A stretch of 64,000 nucleotides of DNA from NCBI RefSeq assembly GCF_024701975.1, contig NZ_JANLNM010000001.1, forward strand, positions 682,001 to 746,000, written 5' to 3'. This stretch comes from Variovorax sp. ZS18.2.2 (GTDB lineage: Bacteria > Pseudomonadota > Gammaproteobacteria > Burkholderiales > Burkholderiaceae_C). The translations under genes were made by a program, and so were the position numbers. Positions 19,413 to 28,400 of this stretch are shown piece by piece (position 1 is the first letter of the stretch; every line of letters starts with the position of its first letter). The notes under the pieces were generated by a model. That model had not been told where the DNA came from, ran no database searches, and worked only from the letters and a program-made list of their open reading frames with translations.

Positions 19413-20714
19413 ATGTCCAACCTCATCGTGCACGGCGGCACGCCGCTTCGCGGCCGCATCACCCCCTCCGCCAACAAGAACGCCGTGCTGCCGGTGCTCT
19501 GCGCCACCTTGCTCACCAACGAGCCGCTGCGATTGCTCGGCGTGCCCGACATCACCGACGTGCGCAAGATCCTGGACATCTTCCGCACCCTCGGCAGCGA
19601 CGTGCAGATGGACCACGCGAGCGGCACGCTCGAGCTGCACCACCGCGAAACCGCGTTCGACGCCGCGCGGCATCGCCTGCCCGAAGAGATGCGCTCGTCG
19701 ATCATGCTGGTGCCGCCTCTGCTCGCGCGCTTCGGCGTGGCGCGGCTCGAAGACAACGTCAAGGGCTGCACGCTGGGCGTGCGCGAGATCGATCCGCACG
19801 TCGAGGTGTTCCAGCGCTTCGGCGGCAAGGTGGAGCGCACCGAGGGCTCGCTGCTCGTCCACAGTGACGGGCGCCTGACGCCCACCGACCACTGGCTCGA
19901 CTACGCCTCGGTCACGACCACCGAGAACTTCGTGCTGTGCGCGGCTGCGGCGGACGGCACCTCGACGCTCACCAATGCCGCCTCGGAGCCGCATGTGCAG
20001 GAGTTCTGCCGCTTCATGGCGATGATCGGCGTGCGCATCGAGGGCATCGGCACCTCGCGCGTGACGGTGCACGGCGGCGGCGCGCTCACGGGCGGCGAGT
20101 TCCGCTTCGACGAAGACTTCCACGAGATCACGACCTTTCTGGCGCTCGGCGCGATCACCGACGGCGACGTGATCGTGCGCAACACCGCGCCCGCCAACTT
20201 TCCGCTGATCGACCGCACCTTCGCGAAATTCGGTGTGCGCATCGAGCACGCGGACGGCTGGTCACGCGCCATCCGCACCGGTCCGCTGAAGGTGCAGACG
20301 CCGTTCACGAGCAACGTGCTCACCAAGGTGGAGGCGGCGCCGTGGCCTTACTTTCCGGTGGACCTGCTGCCCATCTTCATTGCGCTGGGCGTGCGCGCGC
20401 AGGGCAACGCGATGTTCTGGAACAAGGTGTACGACGGCGCGCTGGGCTGGACCGGCGAGCTCTCCAAGTTCGGCGCGCATGTGTTCTCGTCGGACCCGCA
20501 CCGGCTCATCACCTTCGGCGGCAATCCGCTGACGCCGGCGGTGGTCGAAAGCCCGTACATCATCCGCGTGGCGATCGCGCTCTTCATGGTGGCGGCGAGC
20601 ATCGAAGGGCGCTCGGAAATCCGCAACGCGACGCCGATCCGCCGCGCGCATCCGCACTTCGTGGAGAACCTGCGCAGCCTGGGCGTGCAGGTGGAGTGGA
20701 CGAGCGAGGAGTGA
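19413..20714 (+). CDS. UDP-N-acetylglucosamine 1-carboxyvinyltransferase paralogue
   Basis: The 433-residue protein belongs to the EPSP/MurA superfamily, which transfers enolpyruvate from PEP to UDP-GlcNAc in peptidoglycan synthesis. The N-terminus has Lys22-Asn23 (ANKNA), the mobile loop has the PEP-binding cysteine at residue 119 (KGCTLG), and PWPYFPVDLLP matches the region of the catalytic Asp. Full length suggests an active enzyme. The start ATG 19413 matches the family N-terminus. It is not beside the usual ibaG-murA-hisG neighbours of Burkholderiales, so it is probably an accessory copy rather than the housekeeping MurA; its substrate could differ. Confidence 0.82.
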   Translation: MSNLIVHGGTPLRGRITPSANKNAVLPVLCATLLTNEPLRLLGVPDITDVRKILDIFRTLGSDVQMDHASGTLELHHRETAFDAARHRLPEEMRSSIMLVPPLLARFGVARLEDNVKGCTLGVREIDPHVEVFQRFGGKVERTEGSLLVHSDGRLTPTDHWLDYASVTTTENFVLCAAAADGTSTLTNAASEPHVQEFCRFMAMIGVRIEGIGTSRVTVHGGGALTGGEFRFDEDFHEITTFLALGAITDGDVIVRNTAPANFPLIDRTFAKFGVRIEHADGWSRAIRTGPLKVQTPFTSNVLTKVEAAPWPYFPVDLLPIFIALGVRAQGNAMFWNKVYDGALGWTGELSKFGAHVFSSDPHRLITFGGNPLTPAVVESPYIIRVAIALFMVAASIEGRSEIRNATPIRRAHPHFVENLRSLGVQVEWTSEE

Positions 20715-20838
20715 GGTGACGCGCAAGGCGCGGGGCGGGTAGCGTCCGACACCACGGCGCATCGGCGCGTACTGCGCGGAGCGCATCGTCGAATTCGTGC
20801 GGCGGAGCCGGCCAGCCTAGCGCTCGGTGCCGGCCTCG

Positions 20839-21750
20839 TCACCGGGCGCCGCGCCGGCCGTTGCGCGCTTCGGTCCACACGACGATCACCAGTCCCGAGA
20901 GCACCATCGCCAGCCCGGCAAAGGCCGCCGGGGCCGGGCGTTCATGCACCACGAGCAGGGCCAGCGCGAACGCGGTCACGGGCTCCGCCAGCGCCAGCGT
21001 GACGCCCGAGGCGCCGGAGATGTGCCGCAGCGCATGGCTGAAGAGCAGGTACGAGACGCCCGTCGAGACCAGTCCCAGGTACGCCACGATGGCCCATCCC
21101 GACGGCGTGGCCGAGAAGGGGCCCGAGACGAGGAGCGCCACCGGTATCGCCGCGGTGGAAGCCACGCCGAAAACCCAGAGCGTGACCGTCGCGGGCGGCG
21201 AGTGGCGCACGAGGCGCTGGCTCACCAGCGTGTAGACCGCATAGCAAAAGCCGGACGCCAGGCACAGTGCGAGCCCCGTCGGGTCAGCCCGCAGGCCATC
21301 GCCGCTGGCCGGCATCACCATCAGGCACCCGCCGCCGATGGCGAGCAGCGTGCCCACCCACCACACCGGCGCGGGCGGCCTGCGCGAGACCAGCGATTGC
21401 AGCAGCCCCGCCCACGCCGGCCCGCTGCCCACCGCCACCGCGGTGCCGATGGCGATGCCCGTGGCCTTGACGCCCGCGAAGAAGCTCAGGTTGTAGCCTG
21501 CCATGCACAGGCCCGCGAGCAGCACCCATCGCCATGCGGTGGCAGGCAACGCCAGCGTCGAGCGGTCGCCGCCGCGCCGGCGCCATGCGATGAAGGCCGC
21601 GAAGAACAGCGTGGCGATCGCCATGCGCAAGGTGCCGACCCAATAGGGCGAGGTGTGCGCGGGCATGAAGCTCTGCGCGGTTCCGGTGGTGCCCCACAGG
21701 GCGGCTGCGGCCAGCACCATGCAGGCGCCGACGATGGATGCGTTCTTCAT
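20839..21750 (-). CDS. EamA/DMT-family transporter
   Basis: The 303-residue protein is a ten-helix drug/metabolite transporter made of two EamA repeats. The first begins VGACMVLAAAALWGTTG, the second DPTGLALCLASGFCYAVYTLVSQ, near residue 157. Members export amino acids, metabolites or drugs from the cytoplasm. ATG 21750 sits 53 bases downstream of the AraC gene on the same strand, so it may be the target or operon partner of that regulator. The tail is Arg-rich. It is convergent with the MurA paralogue. Confidence 0.85.
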   Translation of the reverse strand: MKNASIVGACMVLAAAALWGTTGTAQSFMPAHTSPYWVGTLRMAIATLFFAAFIAWRRRGGDRSTLALPATAWRWVLLAGLCMAGYNLSFFAGVKATGIAIGTAVAVGSGPAWAGLLQSLVSRRPPAPVWWVGTLLAIGGGCLMVMPASGDGLRADPTGLALCLASGFCYAVYTLVSQRLVRHSPPATVTLWVFGVASTAAIPVALLVSGPFSATPSGWAIVAYLGLVSTGVSYLLFSHALRHISGASGVTLALAEPVTAFALALLVVHERPAPAAFAGLAMVLSGLVIVVWTEARNGRRGAR

Positions 21751-21803
21751 GCCCGGATGCTCGGGCGGACCGGGGCTCCCGAATGTCGAGAGACTCTCGA
21801 CCT

Positions 21804-22484
21804 TCAGGGCGATGCAGATGTGCCGCGCAGTTGCCTCGCCCCCAACTGGCGTTCGCGCCGCAGCGCAAAGCCCAGTGCGCTCGCCGAGCGGTAGCCCACG
21901 CGCAGCGCGGTCGCCTCCAGCGGCATGCCGCCGCGCAGCCAGCGCTCCGCCGCATCGAGGCGCCGCGCGCGCAGGTAGGCCTGCGGGGAGAGGCCGGTCA
22001 GCTCGAGCAGCCGCGCGTGAAAGCGCTGCGGGCTCAGGAAGAAGAGCGCGGCCATGCGCGCGGTGTCCCATGGCGCGTGCAGCGCGCGGCCGAGGGCATC
22101 GTCCAGGCGGGCGAGGTCGATGCTGCGGCGCGCGAGGATCGAGGGCGCCTCGAGCACCTTCGCCAGCTGCCGCACGGCATTCGATGCGTCGATGCCGTTG
22201 CGGCAGGCGGCCGTGACCGCGAAGCGCCGCAGGCGGTCCACGCCGGTGTCGTCGGGCGTGTCGATGACCACCATGCGCACGCCGCGCGGCGACATGAAGG
22301 TGTGGGCCACGCCGGCCGGAATGATCATTCCGCACGAGCTGTCGGTGAAGGCGGCGCGCCCGCCGATCTCCAGCTCCATACGGCCGTCCAGCGCATACAT
22401 GATCTGCGCGTGGTCATGGTCGTGGCCGAGGTACTCGCCGCTGTAGTGGCGGATGCTGCAATGAGGGGCGGAGGCGGGCGTCAT
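21804..22484 (-). CDS. AraC-family transcriptional regulator
   Basis: The 226-residue protein has a cupin-like sensor half (DHDHAQIMYALDGRMEL, then AGVAHTFMSP) and a C-terminal AraC DNA-binding domain (SPQRFHARLLELTGLSPQAYL, MPLEATALRVGYRSASAL). I chose ATG 22484, preceded by GGAAAG at seven bases. An ATG at 22502 would overlap the lipoprotein stop as TGATG and is possible. Position between the lipoprotein gene and the EamA gene on one strand suggests a three-gene unit in which it controls transporter expression. Confidence 0.82.
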   Translation of the reverse strand: MTPASAPHCSIRHYSGEYLGHDHDHAQIMYALDGRMELEIGGRAAFTDSSCGMIIPAGVAHTFMSPRGVRMVVIDTPDDTGVDRLRRFAVTAACRNGIDASNAVRQLAKVLEAPSILARRSIDLARLDDALGRALHAPWDTARMAALFFLSPQRFHARLLELTGLSPQAYLRARRLDAAERWLRGGMPLEATALRVGYRSASALGFALRRERQLGARQLRGTSASP

Positions 22485-22501
22485 GGCGGGCTTTCCGTTC
22501 A

Positions 22502-23473
22502 TCAGAGCGAAGGCACCGGGTTGCGCCCCTCGCGCAATTCGTAGCGGCCCTTGCGCTCGACGTACACGAGCGTGGTGCTGACCTTGCGCACCTGCGGCTT
22601 CCCCGTGCCGCCGGTCCGTTGGCCGCTGAAGACGATGCGCAACTCGTCCTTGCCGTCGCCCTCGGCGCTGTGCGCGAAGACCGGCCGGCCGCCGATGTCG
22701 AAGCAGGCGCTGCGCGGCGGCTCTTCCGACCGCTCGCCCTTGAGCAGCTTCTCGCAGGCTTCGTCGGAGCCTTCGTTGTTGGCCGACAGCGGAATGCCCT
22801 TGACCATCGCGCGCACCCTGTCGGTCTCCAGCGCATAGACCGACAGCCACTGGGCGCACATGCCTTGCCAGCAGCTGCCGTTGCTGAGCGTCATCACGAG
22901 CTGGCCGGTCGAGAGGCGCTCCACCTTGGTCTCGCCGAGGTTGCCCATGAAGCCCTGGTAATCGACCGCGTCGTTGCGGCCCGCGAGCTTCCAGCCGTCG
23001 GCGCCTTGCTCGAAGAAGTAGGCGCCGAGCCAGGCGCCATCGGGGTGGCCGTTCATCGGGTTGCCCTGCTCGGTGAGGGGCACGGCCTCGGTCAGCATGA
23101 CGGCGTGCCGGTCGTCCAGCCGCACCACCTCGCGCGCCGTGATCTGCGCCTCGCGTTCGGCGTCGTTGCCTGCAATCTGCTTGCCCTGGTCGTCGAGCTT
23201 GGGCAGGCGGACCATGCCGGGCGTGTCCTCCGCGGCCTGGGGGCCGTGGGAGTCGGGGAACACCAGCGCCATCAGTTCGGCGCGCTTGAGCGTGGCGGCG
23301 ACGGTGGGGCGGGGCGCGCGAGCGGGGGATGCGGGCGATGCAGCGCGGGCCGGGGAGGCTGCCGGGTCGACCGTGACTTCCTTCTGCGGACAGCCGCCGA
23401 GCACCAGGAGCCCGGCGATGGCAACAGCGCGCCGCAGCGGCTTCGATGAGGCGGGCAAGGTCGGGCGTGGCAT
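22502..23473 (-). CDS. Lipoprotein of unknown function
   Basis: The 323-residue protein begins with a basic segment, a hydrophobic core and the lipobox LVLGGC, placing lipidated Cys at about residue 28. A Pro/Ala-rich linker follows, then a globular domain with no family I recognise; it includes SCWQGMC and a late CEKLL, which could form disulfides. It is expected on the inner face of the outer membrane. Its stop lies at or next to the start of the AraC gene, so the two are probably cotranscribed. Confidence 0.7.
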   Translation of the reverse strand: MPRPTLPASSKPLRRAVAIAGLLVLGGCPQKEVTVDPAASPARAASPASPARAPRPTVAATLKRAELMALVFPDSHGPQAAEDTPGMVRLPKLDDQGKQIAGNDAEREAQITAREVVRLDDRHAVMLTEAVPLTEQGNPMNGHPDGAWLGAYFFEQGADGWKLAGRNDAVDYQGFMGNLGETKVERLSTGQLVMTLSNGSCWQGMCAQWLSVYALETDRVRAMVKGIPLSANNEGSDEACEKLLKGERSEEPPRSACFDIGGRPVFAHSAEGDGKDELRIVFSGQRTGGTGKPQVRKVSTTLVYVERKGRYELREGRNPVPSL

Positions 23474-23580
23474 GCGCGCGATTGTGCCAAGCCGCGCCGC
23501 GATGACCCCGCAGCCGCAGCGCCCTCCGCCAAGGCGGGAGAATGGCCCGCGTACCGACTCCCAAGCACAGGAACCTCCGA

Positions 23581-24636
23581 ATGACCACGCTGCAGCAGCT
23601 TCTGGGCACCGAACTTCCCCTCATCCAGGCGCCGATGGCCGGCATCCAGGTCGGCGCGATGGCCATCGCGGTGAGCAACGCGGGCGGGCTGGGCTCGCTG
23701 CCGTGCGCCATGCTGAGTCCCGAGGCCCTGCGCAACGAGCTGGCCGCCATTCGCGCGGGCACCGACAAGCCCTTCAACGTCAACTTCTTCTGCCACACGC
23801 CGCCCGTGCCGCGCCCCGAGCGCGAGGCCACCTGGCGCGCCGCGCTCGCGCCGTACTACGCCGAATACGGCATCGATGCGGCGAGCATCCCGACCGGCCC
23901 GGGCCGCAACCCCTTCAGCGCCGAGGTGGCCGACCTGCTGGCCGAGTTCAAGCCGCCGGTGGTGAGCTTTCATTTCGGGCTGCCGCCCGCCGAGCTGCTG
24001 GCGCGGGTGCATGGCTGGGGCGCGAAGGTGCTGGCCTCGGCCACCACGGTCGAAGAGGCCGTGTGGCTCGAAGCGCATGGCGCCGATGCGGTCATCGCGC
24101 AGGGGCTCGAAGCGGGCGGGCATCGCGGCCACTTTCTTTCGCACGATCTCACCAAGCAGCTCGGCACCTTCGCGCTGCTGCCGCAACTGGTGCGCGCGGT
24201 GAAGCTGCCAGTGATCGCGGCCGGCGGCATCGCCGATGCGGATGGTGTGGCCGCGGCCATGGCGCTGGGCGCCGCGGGCGTGCAGGTCGGCACCGCCTAC
24301 ATGCTGACGCCCGAGGCCACGACGAGCGCGATCCACCGCGCGGCGCTCAAGAGCGAAGCCGCCCGCCACACCGCGCTCACCAATCTCTTCACCGGCCGAC
24401 CGGCGCGCGGCATCGTCAATCGCGTGATGCGCGAGCTGGGGCCCATCGGCGCGGCTGCGCCCGAATTTCCGCTCGCCACTTCGGGCATCGCGCCGCTGCG
24501 CGCCAAGGCCGAGGCGCAGGGCAGCGGCGACTTCACGCCGCTGTGGTCGGGGCAGAACGCCACCGGCTGCCGCGAGGTGTCGTCGGCCGAAGTGACGCGC
24601 GCGCTGGCCCAAGGTTTTCTTCAAGCATCCCGCTGA
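23581..24636 (+). CDS. Nitronate monooxygenase (NPD-like, FMN)
   Basis: The 351-residue TIM-barrel flavoprotein matches nitronate monooxygenases, which oxidise alkyl nitronates such as propionate-3-nitronate with FMN and oxygen. The start is set by AGGAAC before ATG 23581. Visible features are PLIQAPMAG at the N-terminus, NVNFFCH, the signature AQGLEAGGHRG (about residues 178-188), PVIAAGGIAD and VQVGTAYM, the last two lining the FMN phosphate site. It is cytosolic. A carboxylesterase gene follows after 12 bases and is probably cotranscribed. Confidence 0.87.
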   Translation: MTTLQQLLGTELPLIQAPMAGIQVGAMAIAVSNAGGLGSLPCAMLSPEALRNELAAIRAGTDKPFNVNFFCHTPPVPRPEREATWRAALAPYYAEYGIDAASIPTGPGRNPFSAEVADLLAEFKPPVVSFHFGLPPAELLARVHGWGAKVLASATTVEEAVWLEAHGADAVIAQGLEAGGHRGHFLSHDLTKQLGTFALLPQLVRAVKLPVIAAGGIADADGVAAAMALGAAGVQVGTAYMLTPEATTSAIHRAALKSEAARHTALTNLFTGRPARGIVNRVMRELGPIGAAAPEFPLATSGIAPLRAKAEAQGSGDFTPLWSGQNATGCREVSSAEVTRALAQGFLQASR

Positions 24637-24648
24637 TTCATTGCATTC

Positions 24649-25317
24649 ATGACCCAACTCCACCTGCCCCTCAAGTTTCTCGAACACAGCGCACAGGCCA
24701 ATGTGCGCGAGCCCTGGCTGCTGGTGCTGATGCACGGCGTCGGCAGCAACGAGCAGGACCTGTTCGGTCTCGCGCGGATGATGCCGCCGCAGTTCCACGT
24801 GCTGAGCCTGCGCGCGCCGTACGTGCTGTCGCCCGATGCCTATGCGTGGTTCGAGTTCGAGGTGCTGCCCAACGGCGAGCGCCGCATCGACGAAGAGCAG
24901 GAGCGCGAGAGCCGCTTCCTCGTCGGCGAGATGATCGATTCGGCCGCGCAGCAACTGGGCGTGCCGCCCGAGCGCATCGTGGTGGGCGGCTTCAGCCAGG
25001 GCGGGATCATGGCGCTGTCGCTGCTGCTCACGCAGCCCGCGAAGCTGCGCGCCGCGATGGTGTGGCACAGCCGGCTGCTCGCGCAGGTGGTGCCGCACAT
25101 CGCATTGCCCGAGGCCTTCGAGGGCAAGGCGCTGTGGGTGAGCCATGGCAGCGCCGACAACGTGATTCCGCCGGCCGCCGCAGCGGCCACGCGCGAGCTG
25201 GCGCGCACGTTGCCGCTGGCGTTGTCGGGCCTCGACTTTCCGGGCGCGCACGAGATCCGGCCGGCCGAGCTGCAGGGCTCGATCGCGTGGCTGCAGTCGC
25301 TCAGCGCGCCGGCCTGA
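24649..25317 (+). CDS. Phospholipase/carboxylesterase-family hydrolase
   Basis: The 222-residue alpha/beta hydrolase belongs to the phospholipase/carboxylesterase family. It has the oxyanion motif LMHGVGSNEQD (about residues 27-37), nucleophile elbow GGFSQGG with Ser near residue 116, SHGSADNVIP supplying the catalytic Asp, and AHEIRP supplying the His. Such enzymes hydrolyse short carboxylic or thio-esters in the cytosol. It lies 12 bases after the nitronate monooxygenase gene, so the two form an operon, though no joint pathway is evident. Confidence 0.85.
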   Translation: MTQLHLPLKFLEHSAQANVREPWLLVLMHGVGSNEQDLFGLARMMPPQFHVLSLRAPYVLSPDAYAWFEFEVLPNGERRIDEEQERESRFLVGEMIDSAAQQLGVPPERIVVGGFSQGGIMALSLLLTQPAKLRAAMVWHSRLLAQVVPHIALPEAFEGKALWVSHGSADNVIPPAAAAATRELARTLPLALSGLDFPGAHEIRPAELQGSIAWLQSLSAPA

Positions 25318-25443
25318 ACCTTCGCTGAATCTTCTCGCGGCGTCACAAGGCGTTACGAGCTTGTGGCGTGACGCGGTGCCGATTGATGCAACATCGACCG
25401 GTCTCCCGCATCACACAGCCTTCAGCAAAAGGAAAGTGCCGCC

Positions 25444-26355
25444 ATGACCGACAACGACTCCCCCGGCTCCAGGGACGACGCCCCCGAATTCAGACCCCGC
25501 CGCGAAACGCCGATCGGCATGATCGTCGCCATCGGCCTCGTGGTGCTGGTGGCCGCGTTCTTCGGCTGGCGCTGGTACCAGCAACAGCAGAAGCCGCCCG
25601 AGCCCGTGCCGGTGGCCACCGCGCCGAACGACGGCCCCGCGCCGGCACCTGCAGCCGAGCCCACCGGCCCGCAGAACCCCGTCGATGCGCTCGCGCCGCC
25701 CGATGCCGCCTTGCCGGCGCTCGCGGAATCCGATTCGCGCGTGATGAAGGCGCTGGCCGAACTCATCGGCGGCAAGAGTGCTTCGGAACATCTGCGCGCC
25801 GATGGCATCGTGCGGCGCTTCGTGGCCACGGTCGACAACCTCGCGCGTGAGCAGGCGCCCGCCAGCGCATGGCCGGTGCAGCCCACGGGGCAGCGCTTCA
25901 TCACCGACGGGCCGCAGGGCGGCACGCAGACCATCGCGGCGAACAATGCGGCGCGCTACAACGGCATGGTGCTGCTCGCCGAGACGGTCGATCCGGCCAA
26001 GGCGGCGACGGTGTACGCCAGGCTCTATCCGCTGTTCCAGAAGGCGTATGAAGAGCTGGGCTTTCCGGGGCGCTACTTCAACGACCGGCTCATCGCGGTG
26101 ATCGACCACCTGCTGCAGGCGCCCGAGCCCAGCGGCCCGGTGCAGGTGCGGCTGGTCGAGGTGAAGGGCGACGTGCCCTCCACGCGGCCGTGGGTGCGCT
26201 ACGAGTACGTCGATCCGAAGCTGGAGGCGATGTCCTCGGGCCAGAAGATCATGGTGCGCATGGGGCCGGAGAACGAGCGCAAGGTGAAGGCCAGTCTGCG
26301 CGGTTTCCGCCAGCAGATCGCCACGGGCGAGCTGGCGAAGAAGAAGCAGCCCTGA
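25444..26355 (+). CDS. DUF3014 single-pass membrane protein
   Basis: The 303-residue protein has a charged cytoplasmic N-terminus, one transmembrane helix (about residues 25-42, MIVAIGLVVLVAAFFGW), a Pro/Ala-rich spacer and a globular domain of the DUF3014 type, recognised by LPALAESD, LRADGIVRRFVATVDNLA and YFNDRLIAVIDHLL. The bulk faces the periplasm. Function is unknown. AAAGGAAAG precedes the ATG at a normal distance. Spacing of 126 bases from the esterase gene suggests its own promoter. Confidence 0.8.
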   Translation: MTDNDSPGSRDDAPEFRPRRETPIGMIVAIGLVVLVAAFFGWRWYQQQQKPPEPVPVATAPNDGPAPAPAAEPTGPQNPVDALAPPDAALPALAESDSRVMKALAELIGGKSASEHLRADGIVRRFVATVDNLAREQAPASAWPVQPTGQRFITDGPQGGTQTIAANNAARYNGMVLLAETVDPAKAATVYARLYPLFQKAYEELGFPGRYFNDRLIAVIDHLLQAPEPSGPVQVRLVEVKGDVPSTRPWVRYEYVDPKLEAMSSGQKIMVRMGPENERKVKASLRGFRQQIATGELAKKKQP

Positions 26356-26460
26356 ACGCCGGTTGATCGGGTCTGATCCGGCGCGCCGTGTAGGCGGGGG
26401 CCGATTGCGCGGGGCGCCGGGGCCGGGGACCATGTGTTCTCAAACTACGAGGACAAGCAT

Positions 26461-26709
26461 ATGAACCCGATGAGCGTCGACCTCTACCAGAGTGCCACCA
26501 ATCCGGAGAAATTCCTCGCGTTGCCCACGGGCGTCGACCCCACGGAACTCATGGGCCCGATGACCTTCGACCGCGACTACGCGCAGGTCAAGCGCTACCA
26601 GGAGGCGTTCGAATTCAACCCGTCCGAAAGCTACGCGGGCGTCAACGCCGCGAAGATCGCGGCGGACATCCTGACGGTGAGGTGGGCGACCTATCGCCGT
26701 GATGCCTGA
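26461..26709 (+). CDS. Small hypothetical protein (82 aa)
   Basis: The ATG at 26461 is preceded by GAGGAC at eight bases; an upstream GTG at 26434 would add nine residues. The product is acidic, soluble and rich in Tyr and Asn (MSVDLYQSATNPEKFLALP at its start), with no signal or membrane segment. I do not recognise the family. It sits between the DUF3014 gene and the secreted hydrolase gene, all on the plus strand. Confidence 0.6.
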   Translation: MNPMSVDLYQSATNPEKFLALPTGVDPTELMGPMTFDRDYAQVKRYQEAFEFNPSESYAGVNAAKIAADILTVRWATYRRDA

Positions 26710-26807
26710 CGGGAAGGGCGCGGCCATTGTTCCTGCGGGGACACCGGCCCGATGCCTTCGTTCCTAGAGTCGCGTGCTTCGAGACAAGACACGCAACGAG
26801 GGAATCC

Positions 26808-28400
26808 ATGAAGGCAATCATTCGAGCCGCGACGCTGTGCGCGGCGGCATTGTTTGGCGTAGCACTCTCTGCGCAGGCGGCAACGGTTCAGCAGCTTTCG
26901 GTGCAGTCGGCGGTGGCCGATCCGCTGGCGCAAGGCACCGCCGGCACCAAGGTCGCGTTCACGCTCTTCCTGCCCGACCGGCCACCCGAAGGCGGCTACC
27001 CGCTGGTGTTGCATGCGAGCGGCTTCGGCCTCGGGCGCCTGCAGGCCATGCCGCCACGCGACACCGACCCGGCGGCCAGCTACTGGTCACGGCTCGATCG
27101 CCTGGTGCCCACGCTGGTGGAGCGCGGCTATGCGGTCATCAGCTTCGATCACCGGGGCCATGGCGACAGCGGCGGCGCGAGCCGCATCATGGATCCCGAG
27201 GCCGAGATCGCCGACATCCGCAGCCTCGTCGACTGGGCCGAGCGCGAACTGCCGCTGCGCAAGGGCGCCGATGGCCGTGCGCGCATCGGCACCATCGGCG
27301 GCTCCTATGGCGGCGGCTACCAGATGCAGCTCGCAGCGCGCGAGCCGCGCATCACCACCGCCGTTCCATCGATGACCTGGTACGACCTGCAGCACGCGCT
27401 TGCGCCGCAAGGCGTGCTGAAGCAGGGCTTCGTGCAGTTCGAATGCTTCATGGCGCAGCGCGGCAAGGTGCGCGACGGCGGCCTGCTGCGCCCGCTGTGC
27501 GACACCGCGCCCAAGCCGGGTGCATGGGCGTGGAACGACATGGGCACCGACGCGCCGCGCCTGCGCGATGCCTACCAGGCCCACGGCCCCTCGGGCGCAA
27601 GCTGGGCCGGGCAGCCGGTGCGGCGGGTCGATGCGCTGGTCGTGCAGGCCAGCGAAGACGTGCTGTTCGACATGGGCGAGGGCCTGCGCAACTGGCGCTA
27701 TCTGAAATCCGGTGGTGGCGACGTGCGGCTCGTGGTGCTGCGCTCGGGCCATGTGAATCCGCGCGCCGGGCAGCGCGACAAGCCGGCGCGCTGCGGCGAC
27801 GTCGATGCGATGGTGGCCATGGCGGCGTGGCTCGATGCCAAGCTGCGGGATGTGGATGCAGGGCTCGCGTCGGTGCCGCGCGTGTGCATCGCGCTGGACG
27901 ACGGCACCGCCTACACGGGCACGGCGCCTGTCGCGGCGCAGGTTGGCGCAGCGCTTCCACTGACCGACGTGCCCGCGACGATGGCGGGCCCGAGGTTCGT
28001 TCCGTTGTCCGTCGATGCGCTCGCGCGCCAGGGCGCGGGCGCCGTGCTGGCCGGCGTGCCCGAGGCCGAGCTCGACGTGCAGGGCAAGGCCGGCCCCGGC
28101 GTGGCGCTGGTCGGCCTTGCGCTGCGGCGGCGCGGCGGCGAGGTGGTGCTGTTGTCCGACCAGGTGGTGCCGGTGCCGACGGGCCGACAGCGCATCGCGC
28201 TCGGTGGCGTGGCCGCGCGCATGCAGCCGGGCGATGAACTGGGCGTGGCGCTGTTCGCGACGCATCCACAGTACGTGTGGGCGCCCGCGCCCACAGCGGG
28301 CGCTCTGGGTACACCGGTGGCCGGCATCGTCGCCGGCAACGCCTATGCGGTCTCTGGCCGCGTGTGGCTGCCGCTCGCCACCGATGCGCTGCCGCAGTAG
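26808..28400 (+). CDS. Secreted S15/CocE-like alpha/beta hydrolase
   Basis: The 530-residue protein starts at ATG 26808 after GAGGGA and has a signal peptide ending SAQA near residue 24. The catalytic half resembles X-Pro dipeptidyl-peptidase / CocE-type hydrolases: SFDHRGHGDSGG, then nucleophile elbow GGSYGGG with Ser166, a QASEDVLFD acid region near 290, and SGHVN for the histidine. The C-terminal 170 residues form a beta-rich domain as in that group. It should act in the periplasm on a peptide or ester substrate. Its last 58 bases overlap the convergent Crp/Fnr gene. Confidence 0.75.
   Translation: MKAIIRAATLCAAALFGVALSAQAATVQQLSVQSAVADPLAQGTAGTKVAFTLFLPDRPPEGGYPLVLHASGFGLGRLQAMPPRDTDPAASYWSRLDRLVPTLVERGYAVISFDHRGHGDSGGASRIMDPEAEIADIRSLVDWAERELPLRKGADGRARIGTIGGSYGGGYQMQLAAREPRITTAVPSMTWYDLQHALAPQGVLKQGFVQFECFMAQRGKVRDGGLLRPLCDTAPKPGAWAWNDMGTDAPRLRDAYQAHGPSGASWAGQPVRRVDALVVQASEDVLFDMGEGLRNWRYLKSGGGDVRLVVLRSGHVNPRAGQRDKPARCGDVDAMVAMAAWLDAKLRDVDAGLASVPRVCIALDDGTAYTGTAPVAAQVGAALPLTDVPATMAGPRFVPLSVDALARQGAGAVLAGVPEAELDVQGKAGPGVALVGLALRRRGGEVVLLSDQVVPVPTGRQRIALGGVAARMQPGDELGVALFATHPQYVWAPAPTAGALGTPVAGIVAGNAYAVSGRVWLPLATDALPQ

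Noticed and set aside
20839..22335. One long minus-strand frame covering the EamA and AraC genes
   Set aside because: The recognisable EamA protein begins at 21750; the upstream part is AraC coding in the wrong frame.
26355..26390. CGCCGG...CCGGCG stem after the DUF3014 gene
   Set aside because: A six-base stem with a long loop and no T-run is too weak to call a terminator.
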